In this document: positions 16,587-24,253 of the stretch, piece after piece
Position numbering within the stretch: position 1 is the stretch's first letter
How the letters are laid out: every line of letters begins with the position of its first letter
NCBI RefSeq assembly: GCF_000023585.1
Contig: NC_012914.1
Span: 3,936,001 to 4,000,000, forward strand
Direction: 5' to 3'
DNA from: Paenibacillus sp. JDR-2
GTDB lineage: Bacteria; Bacillota; Bacilli; Paenibacillales; Paenibacillaceae
Length of the DNA: 64,000 nucleotides
The notes under the pieces: model-generated
What the model was told of the DNA's origin: nothing
Seen by the model: only the letters and a program-made list of their open reading frames with translations
The model's database searches: none
Translations under genes and position numbers: made by a program

Positions 16587-17477
16587 TTATTCCCCCGGTC
16601 TGCCTGCAGCCGCAGGGAACGGTGCTTCCAGCGTTATGCGGCCAAGATTGCCGGAACGAAGCTCCCGCAATATAATACCGGATGCTTTCTCCAGATCCAC
16701 GTGTCCTCCGCTTACGAGGCAGCCTCTGCGGCGTCCGATATCTTCCATAATCCGTACCACTTCATCCGACTCCGACGGATCGGTTGGAGCTTTGTCCAGC
16801 TTGAAACGTTCCTGCAGCGCCGGCCAATAACGTTCGGCAAGCTCGCGAACCGCGAAAAACGCGATATCCTCAACATTCAGTATCTGCTCTCTGATCGCAC
16901 CAGTCATAGCCAGACGGTAGCCAACCAGCTCATCCTCGAACTTTGGCCACAGAATACCGGGCGTATCCAGAAGATCCATGTCAAAGGTTGTTTTAATCCA
17001 CTGCTGACCTTTCGTAACGCCGGGCTTATCGCCGGTAATCGCGATATTCCTCCCTGCCAGACGGTTAATCAGCGTAGATTTCCCGACATTCGGGATGCCG
17101 ACGATCAGCCCCCGAATGGCGCGGGGATTCATTCCTTTTGCCAGCTGACGGTCGATTTTCTCCTGCAATATTTCCTTCGCCTTCACCGGAATATCTCCGA
17201 CGCGCGTTCCTGTCGACGAATCGACAGCTACCGTTTCATGACCTTCGTATTTGAAATAGTCGATCCATTGCTCCGTCACCCTCGGATCGGCTAAATCCAA
17301 CTTGTTCAAAACAATCAGCCGCGGCTTGCCGCCTAGTATTTCATCAACCATAGGGTTGCGGCTGGAAAGCGGAATACGCGCATCCAATAGCTCAATGGCA
17401 ATATCGATTAGTTTAAGCTTCTCTTGAATTTGCCGTTTTGCCCGGGTCATATGACCGGGAAACCATTGAATGGTCAT
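16587..17477 (-). CDS. rbgA: Ribosome biogenesis GTPase RbgA (YlqF)
   Basis: Circularly permuted GTPase needed for late 50S subunit assembly. 296 residues. The permuted motif order is seen: G4 LNKLD, then G1 GIPNVGKSTLIN, then G3 DTPGI. The N-terminus MTIQWFPGHMTRAKRQI and DARIPLSSRNP are family hallmarks, and the C-terminal ANTAR-like RNA-binding helices follow. It is co-transcribed with rnhB and lies 20 nt after lepB. Confidence 0.97.
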   Translation of the reverse strand: MTIQWFPGHMTRAKRQIQEKLKLIDIAIELLDARIPLSSRNPMVDEILGGKPRLIVLNKLDLADPRVTEQWIDYFKYEGHETVAVDSSTGTRVGDIPVKAKEILQEKIDRQLAKGMNPRAIRGLIVGIPNVGKSTLINRLAGRNIAITGDKPGVTKGQQWIKTTFDMDLLDTPGILWPKFEDELVGYRLAMTGAIREQILNVEDIAFFAVRELAERYWPALQERFKLDKAPTDPSESDEVVRIMEDIGRRRGCLVSGGHVDLEKASGIILRELRSGNLGRITLEAPFPAAAGRPGE

Positions 17478-17497
17478 TTCCTCACCTCATTGCAACA

Positions 17498-18175
17498 TTA
17501 CCAGTGCACTTTGTAGTGCTTAATGATGCTGATTTTATTTAATGGCCAGAACATGGCGTCTGCACGGCCGATAACTTCTTTTTCAGACACAAAGCCGATA
17601 TCGCGGCTGTCCTGGCTGTTTCCGCGATGGTCGCCCATTGCAAAGATCTTGCCGTCAGGAACAACGGATTCCGAAACATTCGCGTTCGGGAAGTCCGGGC
17701 CGGTATTGTACAGCTCTCCGCTGGCGTGTGCCGCTTCAATAGCTTCTTTGATATAAGGCTCATCAACCTTCTGATCGTTAACGAACACGTCATCGCCCAC
17801 GACTTTGATCGTGTCGCCCGGTACGCCGATAACCCGTTTAATGAAATCGCGTCCTTGATCAGGCACATGGAATACAACGACTTCCCCGTGATGCGGCTCG
17901 CGGATTTTGAAAATCAGCTTGTTGACGATCAGCCGCTCGCCCGTATAAAAGTTAGGCTCCATGGACGGTCCTTCAACGATAAATGGCGAGAACAGAAACG
18001 TACGGATAATAAACACGAGAATGACCGCGATCGCGAGCGCTTTAATCCAATCTACAATTTCCTTGTAAGCTCGTCCGCCCTTTTTAGCGCCAGCGGGTCC
18101 TGATGTATTCGGTACAGATCCATCGATTGCTTCTGTTTGCTGATTCGAATCTTCATTATGTTGTTGTGAATTCAC
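17498..18175 (-). CDS. lepB: Type I signal peptidase
   Basis: Membrane-bound serine protease that removes Sec and Tat signal peptides. 225 residues. There is a cytoplasmic N-terminal stretch of about 45 residues, then one transmembrane helix (IKALAIAVILVFIIRTFLF). Catalytic Ser lies in VEGPSMEPNF, catalytic Lys in FIKRVIGVPGD, and the C-terminal box is MGDHRGNSQDSR. The start is GTG at 18175, seven bases after GAAGG; the reading from 18223 lacks an SD. It has its own promoter but continues into rbgA and rnhB. Confidence 0.96.
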   Translation of the reverse strand: MNSQQHNEDSNQQTEAIDGSVPNTSGPAGAKKGGRAYKEIVDWIKALAIAVILVFIIRTFLFSPFIVEGPSMEPNFYTGERLIVNKLIFKIREPHHGEVVVFHVPDQGRDFIKRVIGVPGDTIKVVGDDVFVNDQKVDEPYIKEAIEAAHASGELYNTGPDFPNANVSESVVPDGKIFAMGDHRGNSQDSRDIGFVSEKEVIGRADAMFWPLNKISIIKHYKVHW

Positions 18176-18194
18176 CAGTACGCCTTCTTTCCAT

Positions 18195-18223
18195 TCTATA
18201 GTGTCCCTATTCGTACATAGCAA
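18195..18223 (-). promoter_or_regulatory. Putative sigma-A promoter of lepB-rbgA-rnhB
   Basis: On the minus strand, -35 TTGCTA (18223-18218), 17-nt spacer, -10 TATAGA (18200-18195). It lies between the rplS terminator and the lepB SD. Confidence 0.45.
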
Positions 18224-18244
18224 GTCATGTCAAAATAACGAAAA

Positions 18245-18266
18245 GGAGCTTGTTTGAGCAAGCCCC
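18245..18266 (-). terminator. Intrinsic terminator after rplS
   Basis: GGGGCTTG/CAAGCTCC stem with a six-base loop and one G-U pair, followed by TTTTCGTTATTTT on the minus strand. Confidence 0.75.
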
Positions 18267-18281
18267 TCTTGTCGTTTGATC

Positions 18282-18623
18282 TTAACGAATTTCTTTAATT
18301 CTCGCAGCTTTACCGCGCAGTTCGCGAAGATAGTACAGTTTCGCGCGACGCACTTTACCGCGACGAGCAACTTCAATTTTCTCGAGTTTTGGCGAATGCA
18401 GCGGGAAAGTTCTTTCCACACCAACACCGTACGAAATTTTGCGAACTGTGAAAGTTTCGCTGATTCCGCCGCCACGACGTTTGATTACAACGCCTTCGAA
18501 CAACTGAATACGCTCGCGCGTGCCCTCGATAACTTTAACGTGTACTTTCAACGTGTCACCAGGACGGAAGCTAGGAAGGTCTTGACGAAGCTGTTCCTGA
18601 GCAATCGTTTGTAAAAGATTCAT
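18282..18623 (-). CDS. rplS: 50S ribosomal protein L19
   Basis: 113-residue large-subunit protein at the 30S interface. MNLLQTIAQEQLR, FRPGDTLKVHVKVIEGTRER, FEGVVIKRRGGGISETFTVR and the basic C-terminal AKLYYLRELRGKAARIKEIR are diagnostic. The start ATG at 18623 follows AGGAG; the longer reading to 18692 would run through the leader structure. It has its own promoter and terminator here because three plus-strand genes separate it from trmD. Confidence 0.98.
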   Translation of the reverse strand: MNLLQTIAQEQLRQDLPSFRPGDTLKVHVKVIEGTRERIQLFEGVVIKRRGGGISETFTVRKISYGVGVERTFPLHSPKLEKIEVARRGKVRRAKLYYLRELRGKAARIKEIR

Positions 18624-18725
18624 TGTAGTTTCACTCCTTCCACCATAGACGTTCTTAATAGCTCTTTCTGCTCCTCTGAGCAGCGTCATCACTATTAGCG
18701 GACCGCCCGATTAATACGAACAACA
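18624..18725 (-). ncRNA. Structured rplS leader (L19-leader-like)
   Basis: A roughly 100-nt untranslated leader between the predicted start site and rplS. It contains a CTGCTC/GAGCAG hairpin enclosed by GACG/CGTC pairing shortly before the SD. Autogenous L19 leaders are known in Firmicutes; assignment to that family is inferred from position and hairpin, not from an alignment. Confidence 0.45.
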
Positions 18726-18731
18726 TTTGAA

Positions 18732-18760
18732 ATTTTAACACAGCGTTGAACTTTTTTCAA
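18732..18760 (-). promoter_or_regulatory. Sigma-A promoter of rplS
   Basis: -35 TTGAAA (18760-18755), 17-nt spacer, -10 TAAAAT (18737-18732) with an extended TG one base upstream of the -10. Confidence 0.7.
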
Positions 18761-18943
18761 CCTTATATTCCGTAATGCCCGCAAAAATTCTATTATTTCA
18801 TCATTATATCCAAAAGATTTTCATTTTACACGTTGTATCCTTTATAAATGGCCTAATTTCATGGACTTCCTGCTATAAGCCGTTTCTGCCGGAAGGCTTC
18901 TATCATATAGTAATTTATTAATGAATAGAAACGAGGATATGCG

Positions 18944-19393
18944 ATGGATATGAAAAAGGCAACCAAAAGCAATGCAAAGAGCAAAATCCGCAAATCTGCA
19001 TTCCGCGCGATCTCCAATCAATTGCAAAACGTTATATCCACTACCGTGCCGCAAGTTGTTTACGAGCAAGAGCAGTACGACCTCAATAAGGAATACAATC
19101 CCGCTACCTCTACCTTCACCGCAAAGCAAAACGGGATTTATGCGTTTTTCGCCAGCGCCTTTTACTCAACGGAAACATCCGATCCTGTAACCGTTACGAT
19201 TGTTATTTTCGTAAACGATACTCCGCAATTGCCCGTCGTTCAGACCTTAAGCGCTGGCCGCGGCATTGTCATTACCTCGGGTACCGCCAAGCTCAAAAAA
19301 GGAGACGAGGTACAAGTATTTCTTCAAGCAACCATCAATGGCGCCATAGCTTCCGGTGCGGGAACGCGCTTTGAAGGGTTCCGCGTCCGTTAA
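18944..19393 (+). CDS. C1q/TNF-like jelly-roll protein, first paralogue
   Basis: 149 residues, not a named family. A basic, low-hydrophobicity N-terminus (MDMKKATKSNAKSKIRKSAF) precedes a beta-rich domain. Its spaced motifs YNPATSTFTAKQNGIYAFFA, VTIVIFVND, and LKKGDEVQVFLQA are typical of C1q-like or BclA-C-like trimeric folds, where Y-x-F-T-x-P-x-x-G-x-Y is the family hallmark. There is no signal peptide. The start ATG has GAGG 7 nt upstream. A CATATAGTA sigma-K-like -10 lies at 18904-18912 without a matching -35. It is about 35% similar by eye to the next gene. A surface or spore location is inference. Confidence 0.7.
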   Translation: MDMKKATKSNAKSKIRKSAFRAISNQLQNVISTTVPQVVYEQEQYDLNKEYNPATSTFTAKQNGIYAFFASAFYSTETSDPVTVTIVIFVNDTPQLPVVQTLSAGRGIVITSGTAKLKKGDEVQVFLQATINGAIASGAGTRFEGFRVR

Positions 19394-19414
19394 TTCGTTC
19401 AATCGGCAGTTAAG

Positions 19415-19453
19415 AACTCACTAGTCAGCGAATATTCGACTAGTGAGTTTTTT
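19415..19453 (+). terminator. Intrinsic terminator after first jelly-roll gene
   Basis: A 12-bp perfect stem (19415-19426 with 19438-19449) followed by a run of T. Confidence 0.9.
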
Positions 19454-19570
19454 CGCGCGCAGCCTATTTGCTAGATTCGCGACTCCTGCCGTTTCTATTA
19501 AATCTAAATATGCATACTTTGGTGTATTGCTAATTCAGCAATAATTTCTCATGAAGGGAGGTCATGTCTT

Positions 19571-20026
19571 ATGTCGATCCGCAAAGTAAAAAAAGGGACA
19601 TGCCGTCCACGGTCGTTTAAGTCAGCATTCAAAGCCATTTCTGCAAAAAATCAATCCATCGGCAGACCGGAGTTTGGCGTTACCGTAAAGTACGGCAAAG
19701 TAATCTTTGATGCAGCAAACGAATATGATCCCGTCACTTCCACGTTTATACCAAAGCATGACGGTGTCTACTCTTTATTCGGCAGCATTCTTTTCAAAAG
19801 AGGTTCGAAGGAGCCAGACGAAGTATCCCTTCTTCTTACCGTCAATGATATTGTTGTGTTTGCCGGCGGTAAAGTGATTAATTCGGACCGCGAATTTATT
19901 ACGGCAGCTGCAGTCAAAAGACTCCGCAAGGGAGACGTAGTCAAATTATCCGCTTCATCCCATGTTTCAGGCGGGGTTATTCTAAAAGGTTTTTCCACGC
20001 GCTTCAGAGGAAAAAGAATTCGCTAA
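19571..20026 (+). CDS. C1q/TNF-like jelly-roll protein, second paralogue
   Basis: 151 residues. It shares its organisation with the preceding gene: a basic N-terminus with SFKSAFKAIS, then YDPVTSTFIPKHDGVYSLFG (C1q-type signature), VSLLLTVND, LRKGDVVKLSASSH and a C-terminal G-F-x-x-R-F. The SD GGGAGG lies 9 nt before ATG 19571. The two genes are separated by a terminator, so each is transcribed alone or by readthrough. It is probably a tandem duplication that has diverged considerably. No catalytic residues are apparent; a structural or adhesive role is likely, but this is inference. Confidence 0.7.
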   Translation: MSIRKVKKGTCRPRSFKSAFKAISAKNQSIGRPEFGVTVKYGKVIFDAANEYDPVTSTFIPKHDGVYSLFGSILFKRGSKEPDEVSLLLTVNDIVVFAGGKVINSDREFITAAAVKRLRKGDVVKLSASSHVSGGVILKGFSTRFRGKRIR

Positions 20027-20037
20027 CTGCACAAGAG

Positions 20038-20071
20038 AAATACCGATTTCCTGCAAGGAGTCGGTATTTTT
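20038..20071 (+). terminator. Intrinsic terminator after second jelly-roll gene
   Basis: AAATACCGA / TCGGTATTTT stem with an inner CCT/AGG pair, ending in a T run. Confidence 0.8.
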
Positions 20072-20105
20072 GCAACACTTTATGCAAGATTGGAGGTTAT
20101 GGGCA

Positions 20106-20399
20106 ATGCCAACAAAAAAACAAGCAGTAAATACTTTGGGATACGGTTGCGGCTCTTTTGCAAAGAAAACCGGATATGGCTCCTGCAAAAAAAAGAGCAG
20201 CTCCAAAAGGAAAAGAAAATGCGGATATGGCTGCAAACCCGTTAAATGCGTTTGTAAACCCGTCAAATGCGTTTGTAAGCCGGTTAAATGCATCGCTAAT
20301 AAAAATGCAAAAAAAAGTTGTCCCGAAACCGGCTATCCGGGTCATTTCGAGCCACATCCGGAACCCTGCAGCGAACCGTCCGGTACAAGCTGCATTTAA
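20106..20399 (+). CDS. Small cysteine- and lysine-rich repeat protein, unknown function
   Basis: 97 residues with 12 Cys and a highly basic middle (KKKSSSKRKRK). Two GYGC motifs are followed by three tandem copies of CKPVKC(V/I) and an acidic Pro/Glu/His tail (ETGYPGHFEPHPEPCSEP). There is no signal peptide or membrane segment. The start ATG at 20106 has GGAGG 9 nt upstream, and the gene is followed by a terminator shared with trmD. Composition resembles small coat-type or metal-binding proteins, but I recognise no family. Disulfide cross-linking in a spore layer, or metal binding, are the two readings; neither is shown. Confidence 0.7.
   Translation: MPTKKQAVNTLGYGCGSFAKKTGYGSCKKKSSSKRKRKCGYGCKPVKCVCKPVKCVCKPVKCIANKNAKKSCPETGYPGHFEPHPEPCSEPSGTSCI
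20232..20294 (+). repeat. Three tandem 21-bp coding repeats
   Basis: Units at 20232-20252, 20253-20273 and 20274-20294 encode CKPVKCV, CKPVKCV, CKPVKCI. Differences between units are mostly third-base changes, so the protein repeat is being kept. Confidence 0.9.
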
Positions 20400-20405
20400 T
20401 AATGC

Positions 20406-20455
20406 AAAAAAGAACCGCCTGCTCGGCCTTATAGGCTGTGCGACGGTTCTTTTTT
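20406..20455. terminator. Bidirectional terminator between the Cys-rich gene and trmD
   Basis: AAAAAAGAACCG (20406-20417) pairs with CGGTTCTTTTTT (20444-20455), with an inner GGCC/GGCT-type hairpin. It serves both convergent genes. Confidence 0.88.
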
Positions 20456-21203
20456 ATGTCGATTGATCCTGCTTCTGAAGGGTCAGCCACTTGCGTTCCT
20501 TATCCGTCAGCTCTGCCTTCTCCAACAGATCAGGACGGCGCTGAAGCGTCCGGAGCAGTGACTGCTCTCGTCTCCAGGTGTCAATCTTGGCATGATTGCC
20601 GGATACAAGCACATCGGGCACTGCCCAGTCTCTGAATACGGGCGGGCGCGTGTAATGCGGATATTCCAGCAGACCCGTGCTGTAGGAATCCGTTACTGCG
20701 GACGTCTCGTTGCCAAGCACGCCAGGCAGCAGCCGAACGACGCTGTCAATGACGGTCATCGCCGGAATCTCTCCGCCTGTTAACACGTAATCGCCAATCG
20801 AGAGCTCATCGGTTACCAAGTATTCGCGAATACGTTCATCGTAGCCTTCGTAATGTCCGCAGATCAGCACAAGATGCTCTTCCTTCGCCAGCTCTTCGGC
20901 CTTTTTTTGCGTAAAGGATTCGCCTTGCGGACACATCAGGATAACGCGGGGACGAGCTGCGCTCTCCTTCTTTGCCATCAGATCCTCTACCGCAGCAAAT
21001 ACCGGCTCAGGCTTAAGGACCATTCCGCCGCCTCCGCCATACGGATAATCGTCCACGGTGTTATGCTTGTTATTGGAATATTCGCGGAAGTTAATTGCTT
21101 CAAGCGATACAATTCCTTTATCTTTAGCTTTGCCCAGGATGCTCGCGCCAAATACGCCGTCGAACATCTCAGGGAACAGCGTCAGCACATCGATACGCAT
21201 CAT
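20454..21203 (-). CDS. trmD: tRNA (guanine-37-N1)-methyltransferase
   Basis: SPOUT-class methyltransferase that makes m1G37 and prevents frameshifting. 249 residues. MRIDVLTLFPEMFDG, DDYPYGGGGGMVLKPEPVF, the AdoMet trefoil-knot loop ICGHYEGYDERI, and SIGDYVLTGGEIPAM are diagnostic. The ATG overlaps the rimM stop (TAATG), so translation is coupled. In B. subtilis rplS follows directly; here an inserted three-gene island separates them. Confidence 0.98.
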   Translation of the reverse strand: MMRIDVLTLFPEMFDGVFGASILGKAKDKGIVSLEAINFREYSNNKHNTVDDYPYGGGGGMVLKPEPVFAAVEDLMAKKESAARPRVILMCPQGESFTQKKAEELAKEEHLVLICGHYEGYDERIREYLVTDELSIGDYVLTGGEIPAMTVIDSVVRLLPGVLGNETSAVTDSYSTGLLEYPHYTRPPVFRDWAVPDVLVSGNHAKIDTWRREQSLLRTLQRRPDLLEKAELTDKERKWLTLQKQDQST

Positions 21204-21721
21204 TAGATCAGCCCTTCCAGCAACCGCACCGTTACCGTTTTGTTTGTCACGTCGACATTAAGCAGGACATCGTCAATAACCGGCAAGAGCAGCTGCTTTT
21301 TCTTCGGCATATCAACAACCCATACATCATTGGCGCCTGGACGGAGAATATCCGAGATTGTGCCCAGCTCTTCGCCGTCTTCCGTTAATACCCGGCATCC
21401 GATGATCTCATGATAGTAGTATTCACCGTCATCGAGCTGTTCTAATTCTTCCTCGCCGATTTTTAGCGTCCAGCCCTTATACTTTTCCACTTCGTTAATA
21501 TCGTTATAACCCTTCAGCTTCAGGATAAACATTCCTTTATGCTCCCGGGCGCCGGTTACTTCAACTTCAAGCTTCTGTCCGTTGTCAGGATGCTGAAGGG
21601 ACAGCTTGCTGCCGCTCGCAAACCGGGATTCGGCGAAATCCGTCTGGGGCAATACTTTAACTTCGCCGCGCAGACCATGCGTATTGACCAGCTTGCCGAC
21701 ATTATAATATTTATTGCTCAT
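21203..21721 (-). CDS. rimM: Ribosome maturation factor RimM
   Basis: Binds S19 and assists maturation of the 30S head. 172 residues, usual length. The N-terminal beta-barrel opens YYNVGKLVNTHGLRGEVKVL, and the C-terminal PRC-barrel includes YYYHEIIGCRV, GTISDILRPGANDVWVV and LLPVIDDVLLNVDV. It is the second gene of the khpA-rimM-trmD segment, with a hairpin in the gap before it. Confidence 0.97.
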   Translation of the reverse strand: MSNKYYNVGKLVNTHGLRGEVKVLPQTDFAESRFASGSKLSLQHPDNGQKLEVEVTGAREHKGMFILKLKGYNDINEVEKYKGWTLKIGEEELEQLDDGEYYYHEIIGCRVLTEDGEELGTISDILRPGANDVWVVDMPKKKQLLLPVIDDVLLNVDVTNKTVTVRLLEGLI

Positions 21722-21754
21722 CGTATGTAACCACCTGCCTCTATTTGTACGAAA

Positions 21755-21780
21755 AAGGGCTAGGATAATTATCCTAACCC
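21755..21780 (-). terminator. Hairpin between khpA and rimM
   Basis: GGGTTAGGAT / ATCCTAGCCC stem (one G-U) with an AATT loop, followed by TTTTTC on the minus strand. As it lies inside the operon it is probably a partial terminator that tunes rimM-trmD against rpsP-khpA. Confidence 0.7.
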
Positions 21781-21794
21781 TGCATCGTATGCTT

Positions 21795-22025
21795 TTACGA
21801 TATGATGTCTACGATAACGCGCTTCTGGGATTTGATGGCCGCTGATGTAACGACGGCACGCATTGCTTTCGCAATCCGTCCCTGCTTGCCGATTACTTTG
21901 CCGATATCATCGGCGTGAACCGACAGCTCGTACACCGTACCGCGATCATCCTCTCGTTCTTTCACGCGCACGTCCTCTGGATGATCCACTAACGCCTTTG
22001 CTATGACAAGAATCAATTCTTTCAT
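21795..22025 (-). CDS. khpA: KH-domain RNA-binding protein KhpA (YlqC)
   Basis: A 76-residue single KH domain. The GxxG loop is GKQGRI, preceded by VHADDIGKVI, and the C-terminal strand is RVIVDIIS. In Firmicutes KhpA pairs with KhpB (Jag) to bind RNA and affects cell size and division. It lies directly after rpsP, the usual place. Confidence 0.95.
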   Translation of the reverse strand: MKELILVIAKALVDHPEDVRVKEREDDRGTVYELSVHADDIGKVIGKQGRIAKAMRAVVTSAAIKSQKRVIVDIIS

Positions 22026-22050
22026 TTCAAGGCCCTCCGCTATTCAACAG

Positions 22051-22323
22051 TTATTTCTGTTGCTTAAGCTCATGGAACTTTTTCAGGACACCTGCTTTGG
22101 AAAGCAAGTCGCGAACTGTATCAGAAGCTTGAGCTCCTGTTTGCAGCCATTTCAACGCTTTCTCTTCGTCGATCGTTACTTGAGCCGGTTGAGCAACCGG
22201 GTTGTAAGTACCGATTTCTTCGATAAAGCGACCGTCACGTGGGGAACGGGAGTTAGAAACGACAACGCGGTAGAATGGAGCCTTGTGAGCACCCATACGT
22301 TTCAGACGAATACGTACTGCCAT
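22051..22323 (-). CDS. rpsP: 30S ribosomal protein S16
   Basis: 90 residues. MAVRIRLKRMGAHKAPFYRV, DGRFIEEIGTYNP and EEKALKWLQTGAQASDTVR are invariant family blocks. It lies between ffh and khpA in the conserved ffh-rpsP-khpA-rimM-trmD operon. Confidence 0.98.
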   Translation of the reverse strand: MAVRIRLKRMGAHKAPFYRVVVSNSRSPRDGRFIEEIGTYNPVAQPAQVTIDEEKALKWLQTGAQASDTVRDLLSKAGVLKKFHELKQQK

Positions 22324-22367
22324 GGAAATTCACCTCCTTCGGTTAATAAACTGCATTTTTATATCAA

Positions 22368-23756
22368 TTAAAACGGGAATTTAAACCCTTTTCCGCCTTT
22401 GCCAAGCATGCCCTTCAGACCTTTCATTCCGCCCTTTGGACCTTTTGGGCCCATCATGGACGAGAACTGCTTCATCATCTTGCGCATATCTTCGAACTGC
22501 TTGATAAGCCGGTTAACTTCCGTAATCGACGTTCCGCTGCCCGCGGCTACGCGCTTGCGGCGGCTGTGGTTCAGAAGCTCCGGTTTTTGCTTCTCTGCCT
22601 TCGTCATCGAGCGGACAATCGCTTCAACGCGGTTGATCTGCTTCTCGTCCACCTTCATATCCTTCATGTTGCCCTTCATCTTGTTCATGCCGGGCAGCAT
22701 ATCCATAAGCTGATCCAATGGACCGAGATTACGGATTTGCGCCATCTGCTCAAGGAAGTCGTCGAATGTAAATTCGGCGGTGCGCATTTTTCGTTCCATC
22801 TCTGCCGCTTTATCGGCATCAATGTTCGCCTGCGCCTTCTCGATCAGTGACAGCATATCCCCCATCCCGAGAATACGGGAGGCCATCCGGTCCGGATGGA
22901 ACGGCTCGAGCGCATCAATCTTCTCGCCCATTGCCGCGAATTTGATCGGCTTGCCGGTTACCGCTTTGACGGACAATGCCGCACCGCCGCGTGTGTCGCC
23001 GTCAAGCTTCGTCAGAACGACCCCCGTCAGCTCAAGCTGCTCATGGAAGCTTTGCGCTACGTTTACTGCATCTTGACCCGTCATTGCATCAACGACGAGC
23101 AAGACCTCATCGGGCTTTACGTTCTGATGAATTTGCTTCAGCTCTTCCATCAGCGCTTCATCGATATGCAGCCTGCCCGCGGTATCGAAGATGACATAAT
23201 CGTTATGGTTTTCTCTGGCATGCGCTAGGCCTGCTTTTGCAATCTCAACCGGTGAGGTCTGATCACCAAGGGAAAATACAGGTGCGTTAATCTGCTCGCC
23301 AAGCACTTGCAGCTGCTTGATCGCCGCAGGACGGTAAATGTCGCACGCAACGAGGAGCGGCTTGCTATTGCCCTTTTGAAGCAATTTAGCCAACTTGGCT
23401 GTCGTTGTTGTCTTACCTGCACCTTGCAAACCAACCATCATAATAACGGTCGGAGGCTTGTTCGCTTTTGCAAGCTTGCTTTGCGTGCCGCCCATCAATT
23501 CCGTTAACTCTTTGTTAACGATGTCGATGACGACCATGCCTGGCGTAAAGCTCTTGGAAACATCAAGGCCAAGCGCTTTCTCTTTCACTTTGGCGATAAA
23601 ATCTTTGACGACTTTAAAGTTAACGTCAGCTTCGAGCAGCGCAAGACGTACCTCGCGCATTGCCTCATTCAAATCCTCTTCCGTTACTTTGCCTTTGCCT
23701 CTCAGCTTGCTGAACACATTTTGCAATCGGTTCGTTAAGCTCTCAAATGCCGCCAT
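22368..23756 (-). CDS. ffh: Signal recognition particle protein Ffh
   Basis: GTPase subunit of SRP that targets nascent membrane proteins. 462 residues. N domain (MAAFESLTNRLQNVFSKLRG), then G domain with GLQGAGKTTTTAKLA, DIYRPAAIKQL, DTAGRL, and TKLDGDTRGGAAL; then the methionine-rich M domain with LDQLMDMLPGMNKMKG and the RNA-binding SRRKRVAAGSGTSITEVN. The Gly/Lys/Met-rich C-terminus is normal for Bacilli. Its start overlaps the 3' end of ylxM by 22 nt. Confidence 0.98.
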   Translation of the reverse strand: MAAFESLTNRLQNVFSKLRGKGKVTEEDLNEAMREVRLALLEADVNFKVVKDFIAKVKEKALGLDVSKSFTPGMVVIDIVNKELTELMGGTQSKLAKANKPPTVIMMVGLQGAGKTTTTAKLAKLLQKGNSKPLLVACDIYRPAAIKQLQVLGEQINAPVFSLGDQTSPVEIAKAGLAHARENHNDYVIFDTAGRLHIDEALMEELKQIHQNVKPDEVLLVVDAMTGQDAVNVAQSFHEQLELTGVVLTKLDGDTRGGAALSVKAVTGKPIKFAAMGEKIDALEPFHPDRMASRILGMGDMLSLIEKAQANIDADKAAEMERKMRTAEFTFDDFLEQMAQIRNLGPLDQLMDMLPGMNKMKGNMKDMKVDEKQINRVEAIVRSMTKAEKQKPELLNHSRRKRVAAGSGTSITEVNRLIKQFEDMRKMMKQFSSMMGPKGPKGGMKGLKGMLGKGGKGFKFPF

Positions 23757-24136
23757 GATTCGTCACCTCCGTCACTATCAGTCTTCGTTAACTGCTCTAT
23801 GTCTTTAAGAATATCTTGCTTATAAGTAGGATCGATTGGGAGCTCGGCAACTTTCCGTTCCAGCCCTGCGGCAAGCTTCTGCATGGATTCATGCTTCGCA
23901 ACCAGACTCAGCTTGGCTTCGTAACCTTCAAGCACTTGTTCCGCCCGCTTTACATGTTCATATACGGCCTGCCGGCTGATGCCGGATTCAGCTGCGATCT
24001 CGCCAAGCGAGTAATCGTCGTGAAAATAATATTTTAAGAAAGTCCGCTGTTTCTCCGTGAGGAGCGGCTCGTAGAAATCAAATAATAAGTTGATGCGTGT
24101 TGTCTTGGCTAGGGCATCCGGTTCATGTGTGGTCAT
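23735..24136 (-). CDS. ylxM: Putative DNA-binding protein YlxM (SRP-operon regulator)
   Basis: 133 residues, UPF0122 family. The sigma-70-region-4-like helix-turn-helix reads YSLGEIAAESGISRQAVYEH (about 40-59). YlxM in streptococci modulates SRP activity. The start at 24136 (MTTHEPDALAKTTRINLL) has AGGGG about 10 nt upstream; the longer reading to 24169 has no SD. Its end overlaps ffh, as in most Firmicutes. Confidence 0.92.
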   Translation of the reverse strand: MTTHEPDALAKTTRINLLFDFYEPLLTEKQRTFLKYYFHDDYSLGEIAAESGISRQAVYEHVKRAEQVLEGYEAKLSLVAKHESMQKLAAGLERKVAELPIDPTYKQDILKDIEQLTKTDSDGGDESWRHLRA

Positions 24137-24178
24137 CCGTTCTAAGCCCCTTTCAACATCATCCGTCAAGCAAAAAGC

Positions 24179-24233
24179 CTTGACAGTGTCACAACGTCTC
24201 TTATCTTACACGATCGCTGATGGCACTGTCAAG
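24179..24233 (-). promoter_or_regulatory. Sigma-A promoter of ylxM-ffh set in an inverted repeat
   Basis: On the minus strand, -35 TTGACA (24232-24227), 18-nt spacer, -10 TAAGAT (24208-24203). The -35 lies in the right arm of a perfect 10-bp inverted repeat (CTTGACAGTG, 24179-24188; CACTGTCAAG, 24224-24233). Confidence 0.6.
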
Positions 24234-24253
24234 CTTTTGTCCTTGTCACTTAT

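Noticed and set aside
18904..18912. Sigma-K promoter for the first C1q-like gene
   Set aside because: CATATAGTA is a perfect -10, but no AC occurs 16-17 nt upstream; reported only in the gene entry.
20232..20294. CRISPR-like array
   Set aside because: Three contiguous 21-bp units without spacers, in frame in a coding sequence.
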